A DNA stretch of 64,000 bases from the NCBI RefSeq assembly GCF_000374425.1, contig NZ_KB894367.1:1-64000 (forward strand), in the 5' to 3' direction. How positions within the stretch are numbered: position 1 is the stretch's first letter; every line of letters starts with the position of its first letter. The notes beneath the pieces were generated by a model, which had not been told where the DNA came from, did not search any database, and worked only from the letters and a program-made list of their open reading frames with translations. This DNA is from Acinetobacter tjernbergiae DSM 14971 = CIP 107465 (lineage in GTDB: Bacteria > Pseudomonadota > Gammaproteobacteria > Pseudomonadales > Moraxellaceae). A program made the translations under genes and the position numbers. Positions 16,879 to 26,291 of this stretch are shown one piece after another.

Positions 16879-18066
16879 TTAAATTAAATCTAAACCGCGT
16901 GATAAGTCACGAATAATATCATTAATGTCTTCTAAACCAACAGAGACACGAATTAAGCCTTCTTCAATTCCTGCTGCCTGTTTGGCTTCGGCAGACATTC
17001 TACCATGCGAGGTCGTTGCTGGATGTGTAATTGTTGATTTAACATCCCCTAGATTACTGGTAATTGATAAGAAACGCGTGTTATCAATCACTGTCCAAGC
17101 ACCTTGACGTTCACCTTTCACTACAAATGAGACGACACCACCAAAACCTTTTTGTTGTTTTTTCGCCAACTCATGTCCAGGATGATCTGGTAAACCTGCA
17201 TAGTAAACTTTCTCAACCTTTTCATGTTGATGTAACCACTCCGCAAGTATTTGTGCATTTTCACAATGCGCCTTCATACGAATGCTCAGAGTTTCTAGGC
17301 CTTTCAAAAAAATCCATGCATTAAATGGACTCATTGAATTACCCAAAGTACGAATCACACCGTTGATTTCTTCAAGTAAGTCATGCTTTCCGACAACTGC
17401 ACCACCTAAGGCACGACCTTGACCATCAATATACTTGGTTGCTGAATAAAGCACTAAATCAGCACCGAACTTGATTGGTTGTTGTAATACAGGCGTACAG
17501 AAACAGTTATCGACAGCAAATAATGCACCGTGTGCATGGGCAATATCTGCAATCGCCTGCATATCACCCACTTGTGCTAGTGGATTCGATGGTGTTTCAA
17601 TAAAGAGTAAACGAGTATTCGGACGAATGGCTTGTTTCCAACCCTCAAGATCGCCTAAATCAACAAAAGTTACCTCAACCGCAAACTTCGCAACATACTT
17701 TTCAAATAGAGCAATAATTGAACCAAAAACAGCGCGAGAACAAATCACATGATCGCCTGCTTTTAAATATGCCATACAAATAGCATGTACTGCTGCCATC
17801 CCAGAACTGGTCGCAACTGCACGTTCTGCACCATCCAAAATCGCCAAACGCTTTTCAAATGCTTGGACTGTTGGATTGGTATAGCGTGAATAAGTATTTC
17901 CTGCGATTTGCCCAGAGAATTTTGCAGCCGCGTCAGCAGCACTTGCACACACAAAAGAAGACGTTAAAAAGATAGGTTCACTATGTTCCCCTTCAAAGGT
18001 ACGATCATGCCCTGTTCGAATAGCCAGTGTTTCCAGTTGGTATTCTAAATCATCGCTTGGATTCAT
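16879..18066 (-). CDS. metZ: O-succinylhomoserine sulfhydrylase
   Basis: This PLP enzyme makes homocysteine from O-succinylhomoserine and sulfide in methionine synthesis. The 395-residue length fits. Features are NTYSRYTNPTVQAFE, SGMAAVHAI, DNCFCTPVLQQPIKFGADLV and the PLP lysine in YSATKYIDGQGRALGG. NLGDVKSTITHPATTSHGR near the end is typical of the MetZ/MetB/MetY group. Close similarity to Pseudomonas MetZ from memory favours MetZ over MetB or MetY. It is divergent from the alpha/beta hydrolase gene. Confidence 0.9.
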   Translation of the reverse strand: MNPSDDLEYQLETLAIRTGHDRTFEGEHSEPIFLTSSFVCASAADAAAKFSGQIAGNTYSRYTNPTVQAFEKRLAILDGAERAVATSSGMAAVHAICMAYLKAGDHVICSRAVFGSIIALFEKYVAKFAVEVTFVDLGDLEGWKQAIRPNTRLLFIETPSNPLAQVGDMQAIADIAHAHGALFAVDNCFCTPVLQQPIKFGADLVLYSATKYIDGQGRALGGAVVGKHDLLEEINGVIRTLGNSMSPFNAWIFLKGLETLSIRMKAHCENAQILAEWLHQHEKVEKVYYAGLPDHPGHELAKKQQKGFGGVVSFVVKGERQGAWTVIDNTRFLSITSNLGDVKSTITHPATTSHGRMSAEAKQAAGIEEGLIRVSVGLEDINDIIRDLSRGLDLI

Positions 18067-18182
18067 CGTTTTGTATGCCTTATGATCAGGTGTTTAAATG
18101 TGCCAACATTTTGAGCGTCTAATGTATTTAAGGTCAAGGCGTAAGATGAAATTATCGCTTAGACTTCGTGCAATCTTGACTC

Positions 18183-19286
18183 ATGATGAGACTTTCAAAG
18201 ATGAAATCACTTGTAGAACAGCAAAAAATAAATTTTAAACATCTCGCTATGCGTGTCTTCGATGCAGATAGGCTTGTATTGTCACAATCGACACCTTATC
18301 AAGTGATTGCAGAATTTAAGCAAACCCGTGTACGTTTTTATGCTTCAGAAAATAAACGTTACCGAGAGCCATTGGTCTTCACAGCGCCATTAGCCATCAA
18401 CATGGATATTTATGATCTATATCCTTACCGTTCTTTGATTAAACATTTTCAAGAGAGTGGTTTTGATGTTTATCTAATTGATTGGGGTAAGTTGACTTAC
18501 AAGAACTACCAAGTGAATTTCTTATCTTTTATCGATAAATTTATTCCACGTTGTATTGAAGCTATCCAAAAGCACTCCAAATCAGAAAAGATTTCTTTGC
18601 ACGGTTGGAGTATGGCTGGAATTTTTGTAACACTTTATACAGCACGGCATAAACCTAATGCTGTTAAGAATTTAATCGTTCTAGGTAGCCCGATTGATAG
18701 TTACGCATCAGGTTATATTGGCAGACTTTATAAAACCTTAGCTTATGTCACTACACGTAATCCAGTGATCAAGGACTATATTTATAATCGCCTACCAAAG
18801 TTAATGATCCATTCACCAGGTTTCTTAAATTCACTCGGCTTCAAACTGTTAGACCCAAAAGGCTGGATTGATGGCAATATTCAGTTACTCAAAAATCTCG
18901 ATAACCTTAAACTGGTACAAGAAGATGCAACACTGAGCCATTTTTTAAACAATATGATTGATTACCCCGGTGGTATCAACCAAGATATGCTGTTTAATGT
19001 CTGGATGCAAAATCCATTAAAAAATGGTGCAATCACATTAAAGAATAAAACCATTGAGCTTAAAAACATTGAATGTTCATTGTTAGTTGGTGCCGGTAAA
19101 AGCGATCAACTTGTTACTTCTGAGGCAGCTTTTCCTTTAACACAGTTGACAAATAGTCAAGATGTCACGTTTACTTTGATACCTGGCGGGCACTTAGGTT
19201 TAATGTCTAGTCAAAACAGTTCAATTGAGTTCTGGCCAACACTGACAACTTGGTTAACAGAACGCTCAACTCCAATAAAAAGGTAA
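18183..19286 (+). CDS. Alpha/beta hydrolase related to class III PHA synthases
   Basis: This 367-residue protein has a nucleophile elbow, LHGWSMAGIFV, giving Ser as nucleophile. PHA synthases have Cys at this place, so this is a PhaC-like hydrolase, not a polymerase. An Asp (GAGKSDQLVT) and a His (GGHLGLMS) complete a likely triad. YPYRSLIKHFQESGFDVYLIDW is typical of the PhaC group. Starts at 18183, 18186 and 18201 are possible; none has a strong ribosome site. The stop lies 3 bases before the next gene, so they form an operon. Confidence 0.75.
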   Translation: MMRLSKMKSLVEQQKINFKHLAMRVFDADRLVLSQSTPYQVIAEFKQTRVRFYASENKRYREPLVFTAPLAINMDIYDLYPYRSLIKHFQESGFDVYLIDWGKLTYKNYQVNFLSFIDKFIPRCIEAIQKHSKSEKISLHGWSMAGIFVTLYTARHKPNAVKNLIVLGSPIDSYASGYIGRLYKTLAYVTTRNPVIKDYIYNRLPKLMIHSPGFLNSLGFKLLDPKGWIDGNIQLLKNLDNLKLVQEDATLSHFLNNMIDYPGGINQDMLFNVWMQNPLKNGAITLKNKTIELKNIECSLLVGAGKSDQLVTSEAAFPLTQLTNSQDVTFTLIPGGHLGLMSSQNSSIEFWPTLTTWLTERSTPIKR

Positions 19287-19289
19287 ACT

Positions 19290-20162
19290 ATGACTCAATC
19301 TGTTGCATTCATCGGTTTAGGTGCTATGGGCTATCGCATGGCTGCGCATTTACCCAAGTATTTCGAAAAAGTTTACGTTTGGAATCGTAACTTTGATAAA
19401 GCTAAGCAACATGCAACAGAATATGGCACTTTAGCGGTTGAACTTACTGAAGCTGTTCAGGCAGATGTGATCTTTTCTTGCTTGCCGACCAGTGATGATG
19501 TTGAAACATTAATTGATAATGTGAACATTAAATCAGGTGCAATCTGGATTGATTGCACCAGTGGTGTTCCTGAGGCAGCGCGCCGTCTAGCAGAACGATT
19601 GAAAACACAAAATATTGATTTTCTCGATGCGCCTGTCAGCGGACAAACCATTGGTGCAGAAAATGCAACACTTACGGTTATGGTGGGCGGAGATGTTAAT
19701 GCTTTTGAGTGTGCTTATCCTGCTATGGCGGCAATCGGAAAACTAATTCAACATGTAGGCGATTCTGGTGCTGGTTTTGCCGTAAAAGCAATTAATAACA
19801 TGTTACTGGCAGTCAATTTATGGTCAGTTGCTGAAGGGTTTAGCACACTCAAAGCACATGGCGTAAACCTAGATGCGGCTTTAAATTGTATTAATGCATC
19901 TAGCGGTAAAAGCATGGTCACAGAAACTATTTTTCCACAGCGTGTTCTCAGCCGTGAATTCCCTGTAACTTTTGCATTGCCTTTGCTCGCAAAAGATACA
20001 GGTATTGCATTGGATTTAGTGCATGAAGCGAAACTTCCAGCCCCGATCCTTGCACTCACTCAAAGTTTGATCCAAGCAGCAAACCTTACAGCCGAACCGA
20101 ATAGTGACTTTTCTTCTGCTGTAAAAATGTATGAAGCATGGACAAAAATTATACTGAAGTAA
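19290..20162 (+). CDS. NAD(P)-dependent beta-hydroxyacid dehydrogenase family
   Basis: This 290-residue oxidoreductase belongs to the 3-hydroxyisobutyrate dehydrogenase group. The Rossmann motif is FIGLGAMGYRMAAHL (about 6-20). The substrate-binding DAPVSGQTIGAENATLTVM and the catalytic lysine in GAGFAVKAINNMLLAVN (about 170) are present. The substrate cannot be told from sequence. It follows the hydrolase by 3 bases, which suggests that the two act on related carboxylic acids or esters. Confidence 0.88.
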   Translation: MTQSVAFIGLGAMGYRMAAHLPKYFEKVYVWNRNFDKAKQHATEYGTLAVELTEAVQADVIFSCLPTSDDVETLIDNVNIKSGAIWIDCTSGVPEAARRLAERLKTQNIDFLDAPVSGQTIGAENATLTVMVGGDVNAFECAYPAMAAIGKLIQHVGDSGAGFAVKAINNMLLAVNLWSVAEGFSTLKAHGVNLDAALNCINASSGKSMVTETIFPQRVLSREFPVTFALPLLAKDTGIALDLVHEAKLPAPILALTQSLIQAANLTAEPNSDFSSAVKMYEAWTKIILK

Positions 20163-20248
20163 AAATCTCAAGGTATAGGTGAATTGGAATGGGAGAACAG
20201 GTTGTTATATTATAGTAGCCCTATTCTCCTATCTTAACCTAACTTTAG

Positions 20249-20437
20249 TTAGCGATTTCTCCAAAATAATACTTCTAACTTAAATTCAGATTTTACCAAA
20301 AATGCGCATATAAACAATGATATACCAATACCAGAAATCATATTATCTCTAGATACGATCCCAAAACCGAATATAATGAGGGATACAACAAGAATTGCAT
20401 AAAAAGCAATTACGCCCATTTTCTCATTCAATCTCAT
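20249..20437 (-). CDS. Small membrane protein, unknown
   Basis: ATG at 20437 is preceded by GGGGTGGTAGCT, a good ribosome site, and gives 62 residues. A longer frame to 20485 has a poorer start. Two hydrophobic segments are seen (MGVIAFYAILVVSLIIFGFG and ISGIGISLFICAFLV), then a basic tail ending FWRNR. No family is recognised. It converges on the dehydrogenase gene. Confidence 0.6.
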   Translation of the reverse strand: MRLNEKMGVIAFYAILVVSLIIFGFGIVSRDNMISGIGISLFICAFLVKSEFKLEVLFWRNR

Positions 20438-20485
20438 AGCTACCACCCCAAAAGAAGAATTATTCTCAATAATTGCAATAAGCAT

Positions 20486-20725
20486 ACAATAATATACTTA
20501 AATTTACATTATATTTTAGAAATTCTTTAAATACTTTTGCTACACCTCAGGTTCTTATTTAGTATGTGAATAAATTATGAATAAAAATTACACTTACACA
20601 ATATAGTTTCATTGAAATTTCATTGATAGACCGTATATTAGTATTTACGTTGTGACCAAAGCAGAAACCATTAATATGTTTAATAAGACTCTTGGTTACT
20701 ACCCTTTTAATTAGAGGAACACCTC
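20486..20725. promoter_or_regulatory. Intergenic promoter region
   Basis: This AT-rich stretch lies between two divergently oriented small genes. A purine-rich ribosome site (AGAGGAAC) lies just before the ATG at 20726. No clear operator is seen. Confidence 0.35.
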
Positions 20726-20995
20726 ATGAATAAGTTTACTGCTGCTGTTTTTGCTGGCTTAGTAACCTTGATTGGTTTTAATGCTCAAGCAGCGACACCT
20801 GAACAAGAGTGTAAAAAACTTCAAGATGATCACAACCTTCTCTATGCTTCTAAAGATTTTTGTTTTAAAGATGCCGATGCTAAAGCAAAATTTGGTAATG
20901 AAAATTGTCGTACAACCAAGCCAAAATTTTCCGACAAAGAGCAACAGCTTCTAGACAAGATTAAAGAGCGCCAAAAAGAATTGAACTGTAAATAA
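20726..20995 (+). CDS. Secreted small protein, YARHG-like
   Basis: This 89-residue precursor has a signal peptide (MNKFTAAVFAGLVTLIGFNA, cleavage after AQA). The mature part has four Cys and reads DHNLLYASKDFCFKDADAKA, then FGNENCRTTKPKFSDKEQQ. This resembles the YARHG extracellular domain, of unknown role. Start: AGAGGAACACCTC precedes the ATG. A terminator follows at 21026. Confidence 0.7.
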   Translation: MNKFTAAVFAGLVTLIGFNAQAATPEQECKKLQDDHNLLYASKDFCFKDADAKAKFGNENCRTTKPKFSDKEQQLLDKIKERQKELNCK

Positions 20996-21025
20996 AATTA
21001 GCTGATATAAACCTATCGCTTGCCC

Positions 21026-21053
21026 ATCCTCTCTTTATTAGAGAGGATATTTT
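21026..21053 (+). terminator. Terminator of the YARHG-like gene
   Basis: The stem ATCCTCTC / GAGAGGAT with a 7-base loop is followed by ATTTTTTATTTTT. It lies about 30 bases after the stop and before the HIT gene. Confidence 0.85.
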
Positions 21054-21088
21054 TTATTTTTATTTACTCTACTTATAAGGGATTAATA

Positions 21089-21502
21089 ATGGCGTATAAC
21101 GACCAAAATATTTTTGCAAAAATTCTTCGTAATGAATTACCTGCAATCAAAATCTATGAAGATGATCAGGTACTCGCTTTTATGGATATCATGCCCCAAG
21201 CAGATGGTCATGCTTTAGTTATTCCTAAAACACCTGCTGTTACTTTGCTTGACTTACCTGCTGATGCGGCTGCATACACAATTCAAATCGTTCAAAAAAT
21301 TGCTAAAGCAATTGAAATTGCTTTAGATGCGAAAGGGATTGTCTTAATGCAACTTTCAGGTGTTGCTGCTGGACAAACCGTTCCTCATGTACATTTTCAT
21401 TTGATTCCAAGTTCAGTTCATGAGCTTGGTCGCCATGCGGTACAAATGGGAGATCAAGAGAAAATTAAAGCTTTGGCTGAAAAGATTAAAGCAGCACTTT
21501 AA
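21089..21502 (+). CDS. HIT family nucleotide-binding protein
   Basis: I chose ATG 21089 because AAGGG lies upstream and the protein then starts [19 protein letters not shown], the usual HIT start; the frame is open further left through a terminator. The 137 residues end with the histidine triad HVHFHLIPS (about 99-107). HIT proteins of this branch hydrolyse nucleotide phosphoramidates or dinucleotides. The physiological substrate is not known. It is a single gene between two terminators. Confidence 0.92.
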   Translation: MAYNDQNIFAKILRNELPAIKIYEDDQVLAFMDIMPQADGHALVIPKTPAVTLLDLPADAAAYTIQIVQKIAKAIEIALDAKGIVLMQLSGVAAGQTVPHVHFHLIPSSVHELGRHAVQMGDQEKIKALAEKIKAAL

Positions 21503-21519
21503 GTTAAAATTATTTCTCT

Positions 21520-21545
21520 AAACGGAGTCTCATGACTCCGTTTTT
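21520..21545 (+). terminator. Terminator of the HIT gene
   Basis: AAACGGAGTC / GACTCCGTTT is a perfect 10-bp stem with a TCAT loop and five T after the G. It lies 17 bases past the stop. Confidence 0.9.
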
Positions 21546-21756
21546 ACTTTGCAATATGATTAAAATCAATAACAAAGAAAATTATTACCAAATATGAATC
21601 GTCATTAAACTGTCATTTTTCTTTCACTTCTCTGTAACAAAGTTTGCCGATACTGCATACAAGTCGGTGAGCTATGTAACTTTTTGTACATAAGCAAGCT
21701 TATAACAGTAATGAAGGCAACTGCCGTTTACAAAAAAGTGTTTTGGAGAAATCTCA

Positions 21757-22848
21757 ATGAAAAAATTGCTTCTTGCTGCTACTGTAGCAACTTTAGCCAT
21801 GAATGCAGCGCAAGCAGCACCAACATTGTATGGTAAGCTCAATGTAACTTTAGATCAAATCGACAAGAATGGCTTTAAAGACGAAAGCGTAACAAAAGTA
21901 AATTCAAACGCTTCTCGTATTGGTGTTAAGGGCGAAGAAAAATTAACAGATAGCCTTTCAGCAGTTTACTTAGCTGAATGGCAAGTAAATACCGATGGTG
22001 ATGGTACTGACCTTGGTATGCGTAACCGCTATATTGGTATTAAGGCTGATGGTATTGCAACTTTAAAAGTTGGGCGTTTTGACTCATACCTTAAAACAGC
22101 AGCTGGCAATAACCAAGATATCTTTAATGATCACAATGAATTAGATATGACTGCTGTTTTAGCAGGCGAAGACCGCTTAAACAATGTTATTGGTTTTGAA
22201 ACTGATAAGAAACTGTTAGGTGGCGTAGCATTTAATATTATGTTCCAACAAGGCGAAGAATCTTCTACTGCTGATAGTGCTGCTAAAGGTAAAAAAGGTA
22301 GTCGTGATAGTTTTGGTGATGGTGTTTCAGCTTCGATCACTTATGACAACAAAGATATTGGCTTAGCTGCTGCTGTAGCAGGTAACTTTGGTGTTGCATC
22401 TAAATATAGCGCATATAGCTTATCTGACATCTATACTGACGCTGTTCGTGTAACAGGTTCTTTAGATTTAACTCAAGCTGGTGTTGATGGTCTGGTATTT
22501 GGTGCATTATGGCAAACGGCTAAACCATCAGATGACACCGTAACCACTACAGCTGGTACTCCTTCTGTGGTAACTTCTTACAAGGGTTTGCAAGAAGATG
22601 CATATGGTTTAACAGCTGCATATGTAATTCCATCTACGCCAATCAAGTTGAAAGCTGAATATATTTCTGCAACCACTGAATCTAATGGTCGTGTAGATCG
22701 CAAACAAGATCTTTACGGTCTAGGTGCGGATTACCAAATCAACAAACAAGCTCGTTTCTATGGTGTTGTTGGTCAACAAAAACGTGACTGGCTAACTAAA
22801 GATGATAAGAAAACTGTGATCGGTTTAGGTATGGAATATAACTTCTAA
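21757..22848 (+). CDS. Gram-negative outer-membrane porin
   Basis: This 363-residue precursor has a signal peptide (MKKLLLAATVATLAMNAAQA). The mature protein starts APTLYGKLNVTLDQID and ends GLGMEYNF, with the C-terminal Phe needed for outer-membrane insertion. Alternating beta-strand text and RIGVKGEEKLTDSLSAVYLAEW match the general porin family (COG3203). TTGGAGAAATCTC precedes the ATG. The leader of about 250 bases may hold regulation. Substrate is unknown. Confidence 0.9.
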   Translation: MKKLLLAATVATLAMNAAQAAPTLYGKLNVTLDQIDKNGFKDESVTKVNSNASRIGVKGEEKLTDSLSAVYLAEWQVNTDGDGTDLGMRNRYIGIKADGIATLKVGRFDSYLKTAAGNNQDIFNDHNELDMTAVLAGEDRLNNVIGFETDKKLLGGVAFNIMFQQGEESSTADSAAKGKKGSRDSFGDGVSASITYDNKDIGLAAAVAGNFGVASKYSAYSLSDIYTDAVRVTGSLDLTQAGVDGLVFGALWQTAKPSDDTVTTTAGTPSVVTSYKGLQEDAYGLTAAYVIPSTPIKLKAEYISATTESNGRVDRKQDLYGLGADYQINKQARFYGVVGQQKRDWLTKDDKKTVIGLGMEYNF

Positions 22849-22870
22849 TTTGAAGTTCAGTTCTAAATAA

Positions 22871-22901
22871 AAAACAAAAGGGCATATTGCCCTTTTGTTT
22901 T
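22871..22901. terminator. Bidirectional terminator between porin and DUF937 genes
   Basis: A perfect 14-bp stem (AAAACAAAAGGGCA / TGCCCTTTTGTTTT) sits between two convergent genes, with A- and T-rich flanks. Confidence 0.9.
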
Positions 22902-22908
22902 ATCTATT

Positions 22909-23535
22909 TTATTTTTTTAAGAAACCACTCACAATGTTTAAAACCTGTTGAATGTCATTGTTGGCTTCCTGTGGATTGGTGTTTCCACCTTGAGGTGTTA
23001 ATGAGTCAATCACTTGTGGTAAAACTGAAGCAATTGCACCATAAATGGCTTGTTTCGGTGCCTGAATTTGTTGTGCAACTTGTTCTACATCTTGGTCATC
23101 AAATAAACTTTGAATATTTTGCTCTGGCACATCTTGTGCATTTTGTTGCTGTGGATCTACCCAACTTTGGACTTGATTCGATAAACCGGCATTTTTTAGT
23201 TTATCCAAGGCACCCTGCAAGCCGCCTTGCTTTTGAATCCAAGCCAAAACTAAAGGTAAAACCGCTATCAATAAAGTTTGCGCCGTATTACTAGTCCCAG
23301 TCGTGTTATTTTGTATTGAAGTATTTGCACCACCTAAGTGCCCCAAAACAGAACCTAGTATTCCACCCAAACCGCTTTGCTGATTTTGTGTATTTTGCTG
23401 TTGCCCACCGAGCTGCCCTAGTACTGAACCTAACACTCCACCTAAGCCGCCACCTAAACCACTCTGCCCTGATTGTTGCTGACCACCTAATGCCTGTTTT
23501 GCTAAAATTTCAACAATATTGGTTAAATCTGTCAT
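22909..23535 (-). CDS. DUF937 domain protein
   Basis: This 208-residue protein begins MTDLTNIVEILAKQALGG and has a long Gly/Gln-rich segment (GQSGLGGGLGGVLGSVLGQL). The C-terminal part carries helical text seen in DUF937 and related YidB-like proteins (QSWVDPQQQNAQ; FDDQDVEQVAQQIQAPKQ). No function is known for the family. It converges on the porin gene. The low-complexity segment could vary in length between strains. Confidence 0.8.
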   Translation of the reverse strand: MTDLTNIVEILAKQALGGQQQSGQSGLGGGLGGVLGSVLGQLGGQQQNTQNQQSGLGGILGSVLGHLGGANTSIQNNTTGTSNTAQTLLIAVLPLVLAWIQKQGGLQGALDKLKNAGLSNQVQSWVDPQQQNAQDVPEQNIQSLFDDQDVEQVAQQIQAPKQAIYGAIASVLPQVIDSLTPQGGNTNPQEANNDIQQVLNIVSGFLKK

Positions 23536-23649
23536 GAGTTAAATTTTCCCTTTTGGAATTATTTACCCAAAAGCATACGCTGCTTTGAAACGACAGAATA
23601 AAATTGAATTGTTAAATTTTGCAAGAGTTTGCAATACATTCTAGAGCAC

Positions 23650-24111
23650 TTACCAACGGAACTTATTCCAATTTTCTGGGTTTGCCCAGAACTTAGAATT
23701 AAACCAATCTGGTACATGCTTATAGGTCAAAATATTAAATTGCCACAAAGCAAAATCACTATCATGCGTCGTTTTATCAATGAGTTGAGTAAAACCAAGT
23801 GAACGCAATAATTTCTCATCCCCCAATTTGCTAACAACAACAATCCGTTTTGCCATCAAATCTCGTAGTTTCACTAATAACTGCACTTTTTGGGTTTCAC
23901 TCATATTTTGCATTTCATCTGTATCAAATAATACAAAACCGAGATCATAACGTTGTGTAAATGGCTGATTTAAAAAGTCAGTTACGTTAAAATAGTGCCA
24001 TTGAATTGAAGCATTTTGGTCAATCTGCTGACCGATACAAAGTGCAGTATGAATAGGCTGTTCTTGGGATAAATCGTCTAGCATAGAAGTGATGACATTT
24101 TGTTCAGCCAT
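23650..24111 (-). CDS. DUF6231-like protein, unknown function
   Basis: This is a 153-residue soluble protein with alternating strands and helices (DLGFVLFDTDEM; KRIVVVSKLGDEKLLRSLGF) and a Trp-rich end (NPENWNKFRW). The fold looks like a degenerate Rossmann or methyltransferase-like domain. I recall the family as DUF6231 in Acinetobacter and Pseudomonas. It is divergent from the DUF2797 gene with only about 40 bases between, so promoters must overlap. Confidence 0.65.
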   Translation of the reverse strand: MAEQNVITSMLDDLSQEQPIHTALCIGQQIDQNASIQWHYFNVTDFLNQPFTQRYDLGFVLFDTDEMQNMSETQKVQLLVKLRDLMAKRIVVVSKLGDEKLLRSLGFTQLIDKTTHDSDFALWQFNILTYKHVPDWFNSKFWANPENWNKFRW

Positions 24112-24149
24112 AACTGCAATCCTTGATTGAAAAAGATGAGAGTTTATTG

Positions 24150-25019
24150 ATGGAACTACAAGGCATTTGTCATAAAATGCATGCAGCGCTCAAAACGCAT
24201 AGTGTAACTGATCAACCAAGCAGCAAGGCAAATGTTGAATATAAATTTATATTAGATCGTTCAGAAACTGATCTACCGTTTATATTAGGTCAGGAATTAG
24301 AGATTGAATGGACGGGCAATGTTTTTTGTACCTCTTGTGGCGCTAAAACACCAAAGTCATATTCGCAAGGACATTGTTTTAAATGTTTTAAAACAAAAGC
24401 GGAATGTGATTTATGTATTATGAAGCCTGAGACCTGCCATTATCACCTCGGAACTTGTCGTGAAGATGAATTTGCACACAAGGTCTGTTTTCAACCACAT
24501 ATTGTGTATTTAGCCAATTCCAGTGCTTTGAAAATCGGAATTACCCGTATCGTTAATATGCCGACGCGTTGGCTTGATCAAGGTGCTACACAAGCTCTAC
24601 CTATTTTGAAAGTGGGTTCCCGTCGTTTATCTGGTCATTTGGAAACGCTAATCGGTACTCAAATTGCTGACAAGACGGATTGGCGTAAACTCCTCAAAGG
24701 TGAAGCTGAACCCTTGAACCTCATTGAGCAACGAGATCAAATTCTTGAAGAGTTCGCACCTAAAATTCAAACGATTCGAGATGAGTTTAGCCAAAATCTT
24801 GAATTCAATGAAGAGCTGGAATTTTTAGAACATGAGTTACCCAAAGAGTTTATTTATCCTGTTGAACAATATCCTGAAAAAATTAAATCGTTAAACTTGG
24901 ATAAAACGCCAAAAATTCGAGGTGTGTTACATGGTATTAAAGGACAATATCTGTTACTCGATATTGGTGTAATCAATATTCGTAAATATACAGGTTACGA
25001 ACTGATTCTAAGAACCTAA
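24150..25019 (+). CDS. DUF2797 protein with Cys-rich zinc site
   Basis: I chose ATG 24150 (MELQGICHKMHAAL, 289 residues) over an in-frame TTG at 24123. Two Cys-rich motifs are visible: CTSCGAKTPKSYSQGHCFKC and CDLCIMKPETCHYHLGTC, consistent with zinc binding. A later stretch, IVYLANSSALKIGITR, is typical of DUF2797 and GIY-YIG-like in shape. No function is established for the family. A terminator separates it from the convergent lpxB. Confidence 0.82.
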   Translation: MELQGICHKMHAALKTHSVTDQPSSKANVEYKFILDRSETDLPFILGQELEIEWTGNVFCTSCGAKTPKSYSQGHCFKCFKTKAECDLCIMKPETCHYHLGTCREDEFAHKVCFQPHIVYLANSSALKIGITRIVNMPTRWLDQGATQALPILKVGSRRLSGHLETLIGTQIADKTDWRKLLKGEAEPLNLIEQRDQILEEFAPKIQTIRDEFSQNLEFNEELEFLEHELPKEFIYPVEQYPEKIKSLNLDKTPKIRGVLHGIKGQYLLLDIGVINIRKYTGYELILRT

Positions 25020-25021
25020 TA

Positions 25022-25048
25022 AAAAGGTGGCATTTAAAGCCACCTTTT
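25022..25048. terminator. Bidirectional terminator between DUF2797 gene and lpxB
   Basis: AAAAGGTGGC / GCCACCTTTT form a 10-bp stem with a 7-base loop between two convergent stops. Confidence 0.9.
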
Positions 25049-25052
25049 CTAT

Positions 25053-26231
25053 TTAATTTGCTTTTAAGCAATTTAAAATTGCAGTTACAGGATCTTCTGT
25101 TTCACCTGAAATTAAACGTTTATGCATACTTAAATGCTGCATCATTTGAATATGCGCCGTTTCATTGTCCATTAACTTTTCGATTTCGATCGCAAGATTT
25201 TGAGGTGTCGCATCTGCTTGAATGAGTTCTTGGATGACTTTTTTACCTGCAATGATATTCGGTAAAGAATAATAAGGAATCTTCACAAGCAATTTGACGA
25301 TCATATAAGTTAACCAATGCAACTTATAGAATGTCACCATTGGACGATGTAATAACATCGCTTCAAGCGTTGCTGTTCCTGATGCGAGTGCAACGATATC
25401 ACTTGCATTCATGACCATACGACCAATTTTAGATTCTGCATCCGTATTTTCTAGAATGTAAATCTTTGATTTTAGTGTCGCATCTAAACTCTGAATCCCA
25501 TGCTCAATTTGTTGTTTGCGTGCATCATTAATTGCAGGAATCAGAAACTCAAGCTCAGGGTATTTTTTATGTAATATCTCCGCCGCACCAATTAATAAAG
25601 GCAATAAGCGATCAATTTCGCTTTTACGACTGCCAGGCAATAAAGCAACGTGCAATTCATGTGCTGACAAACCCAATTGATGTTTTGCGTCTACAATTGG
25701 GTTTTTTAATGGCAATTGTTTTGCGAGTGGATGCCCAACAAAGGCCGCGGGCACCTGATAATTTTCATAAAAGGTTTTTTCAAATGGAAATAAGCACAGC
25801 ACCAGATCAATACTACGTTTAATCCCATGAACCCGCCCTTGTCGCCATGCCCAAACCGATGGACTGACATATTGAACCGTCTTAATCGGTAAGGTTTTTT
25901 CTTTAATGGTTTTAGATAAACGTAAGTTAAAATCTGGTGCATCAATCCCAACAAAAATGTCAACTGGATGCTCAGCCCAACGCTCGATTAAACCATCACG
26001 AACAGCAAATAATTTTTTTAAATCTTTTAAAACCTCGACAATTCCCATAACCGATAAGATTTCCATTGGATAATAACTATGGAAACCTTCCGCAATCATT
26101 TGCGGCCCACCAATTCCTTCAAATTCAGCATCAATCCCTTGTTCACGAAAACTACGCATCAGTTTGACGCCTAGAGTGTCTCCTGAAACTTCTCCAACGA
26201 CGATACCAATTTTTAGTTTTTGCTTTAACAA
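25053..26231 (-). CDS. lpxB: Lipid-A-disaccharide synthase
   Basis: It joins UDP-2,3-diacylglucosamine and lipid X to form the lipid A disaccharide, at the inner membrane. The core starts KIGIVVGEVSGDTLGVKLM, and GIGGPQMIAEGF, QYVSPSVWAWRQGRV and LLPGSRKSEI follow, all LpxB signatures. The frame is open to a GTG at 26291. No ATG lies near the expected start. TTG at 26231 gives 392 residues and has GGGG eight bases upstream, so I prefer it. The other lpx genes are not in the window. Confidence 0.93.
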   Translation of the reverse strand: MLKQKLKIGIVVGEVSGDTLGVKLMRSFREQGIDAEFEGIGGPQMIAEGFHSYYPMEILSVMGIVEVLKDLKKLFAVRDGLIERWAEHPVDIFVGIDAPDFNLRLSKTIKEKTLPIKTVQYVSPSVWAWRQGRVHGIKRSIDLVLCLFPFEKTFYENYQVPAAFVGHPLAKQLPLKNPIVDAKHQLGLSAHELHVALLPGSRKSEIDRLLPLLIGAAEILHKKYPELEFLIPAINDARKQQIEHGIQSLDATLKSKIYILENTDAESKIGRMVMNASDIVALASGTATLEAMLLHRPMVTFYKLHWLTYMIVKLLVKIPYYSLPNIIAGKKVIQELIQADATPQNLAIEIEKLMDNETAHIQMMQHLSMHKRLISGETEDPVTAILNCLKAN

Positions 26232-26291
26232 GACCAATGCCCCATTCAAATTTTTAAATGATTCTAACAGAATGATTTTACACCGAATCAC

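Noticed and set aside
22909-23535. Gly/Gln-rich repeats in the DUF937 gene as a tandem repeat array
   Set aside because: The DNA is not a regular tandem repeat. It is low-complexity protein sequence typical of the family.
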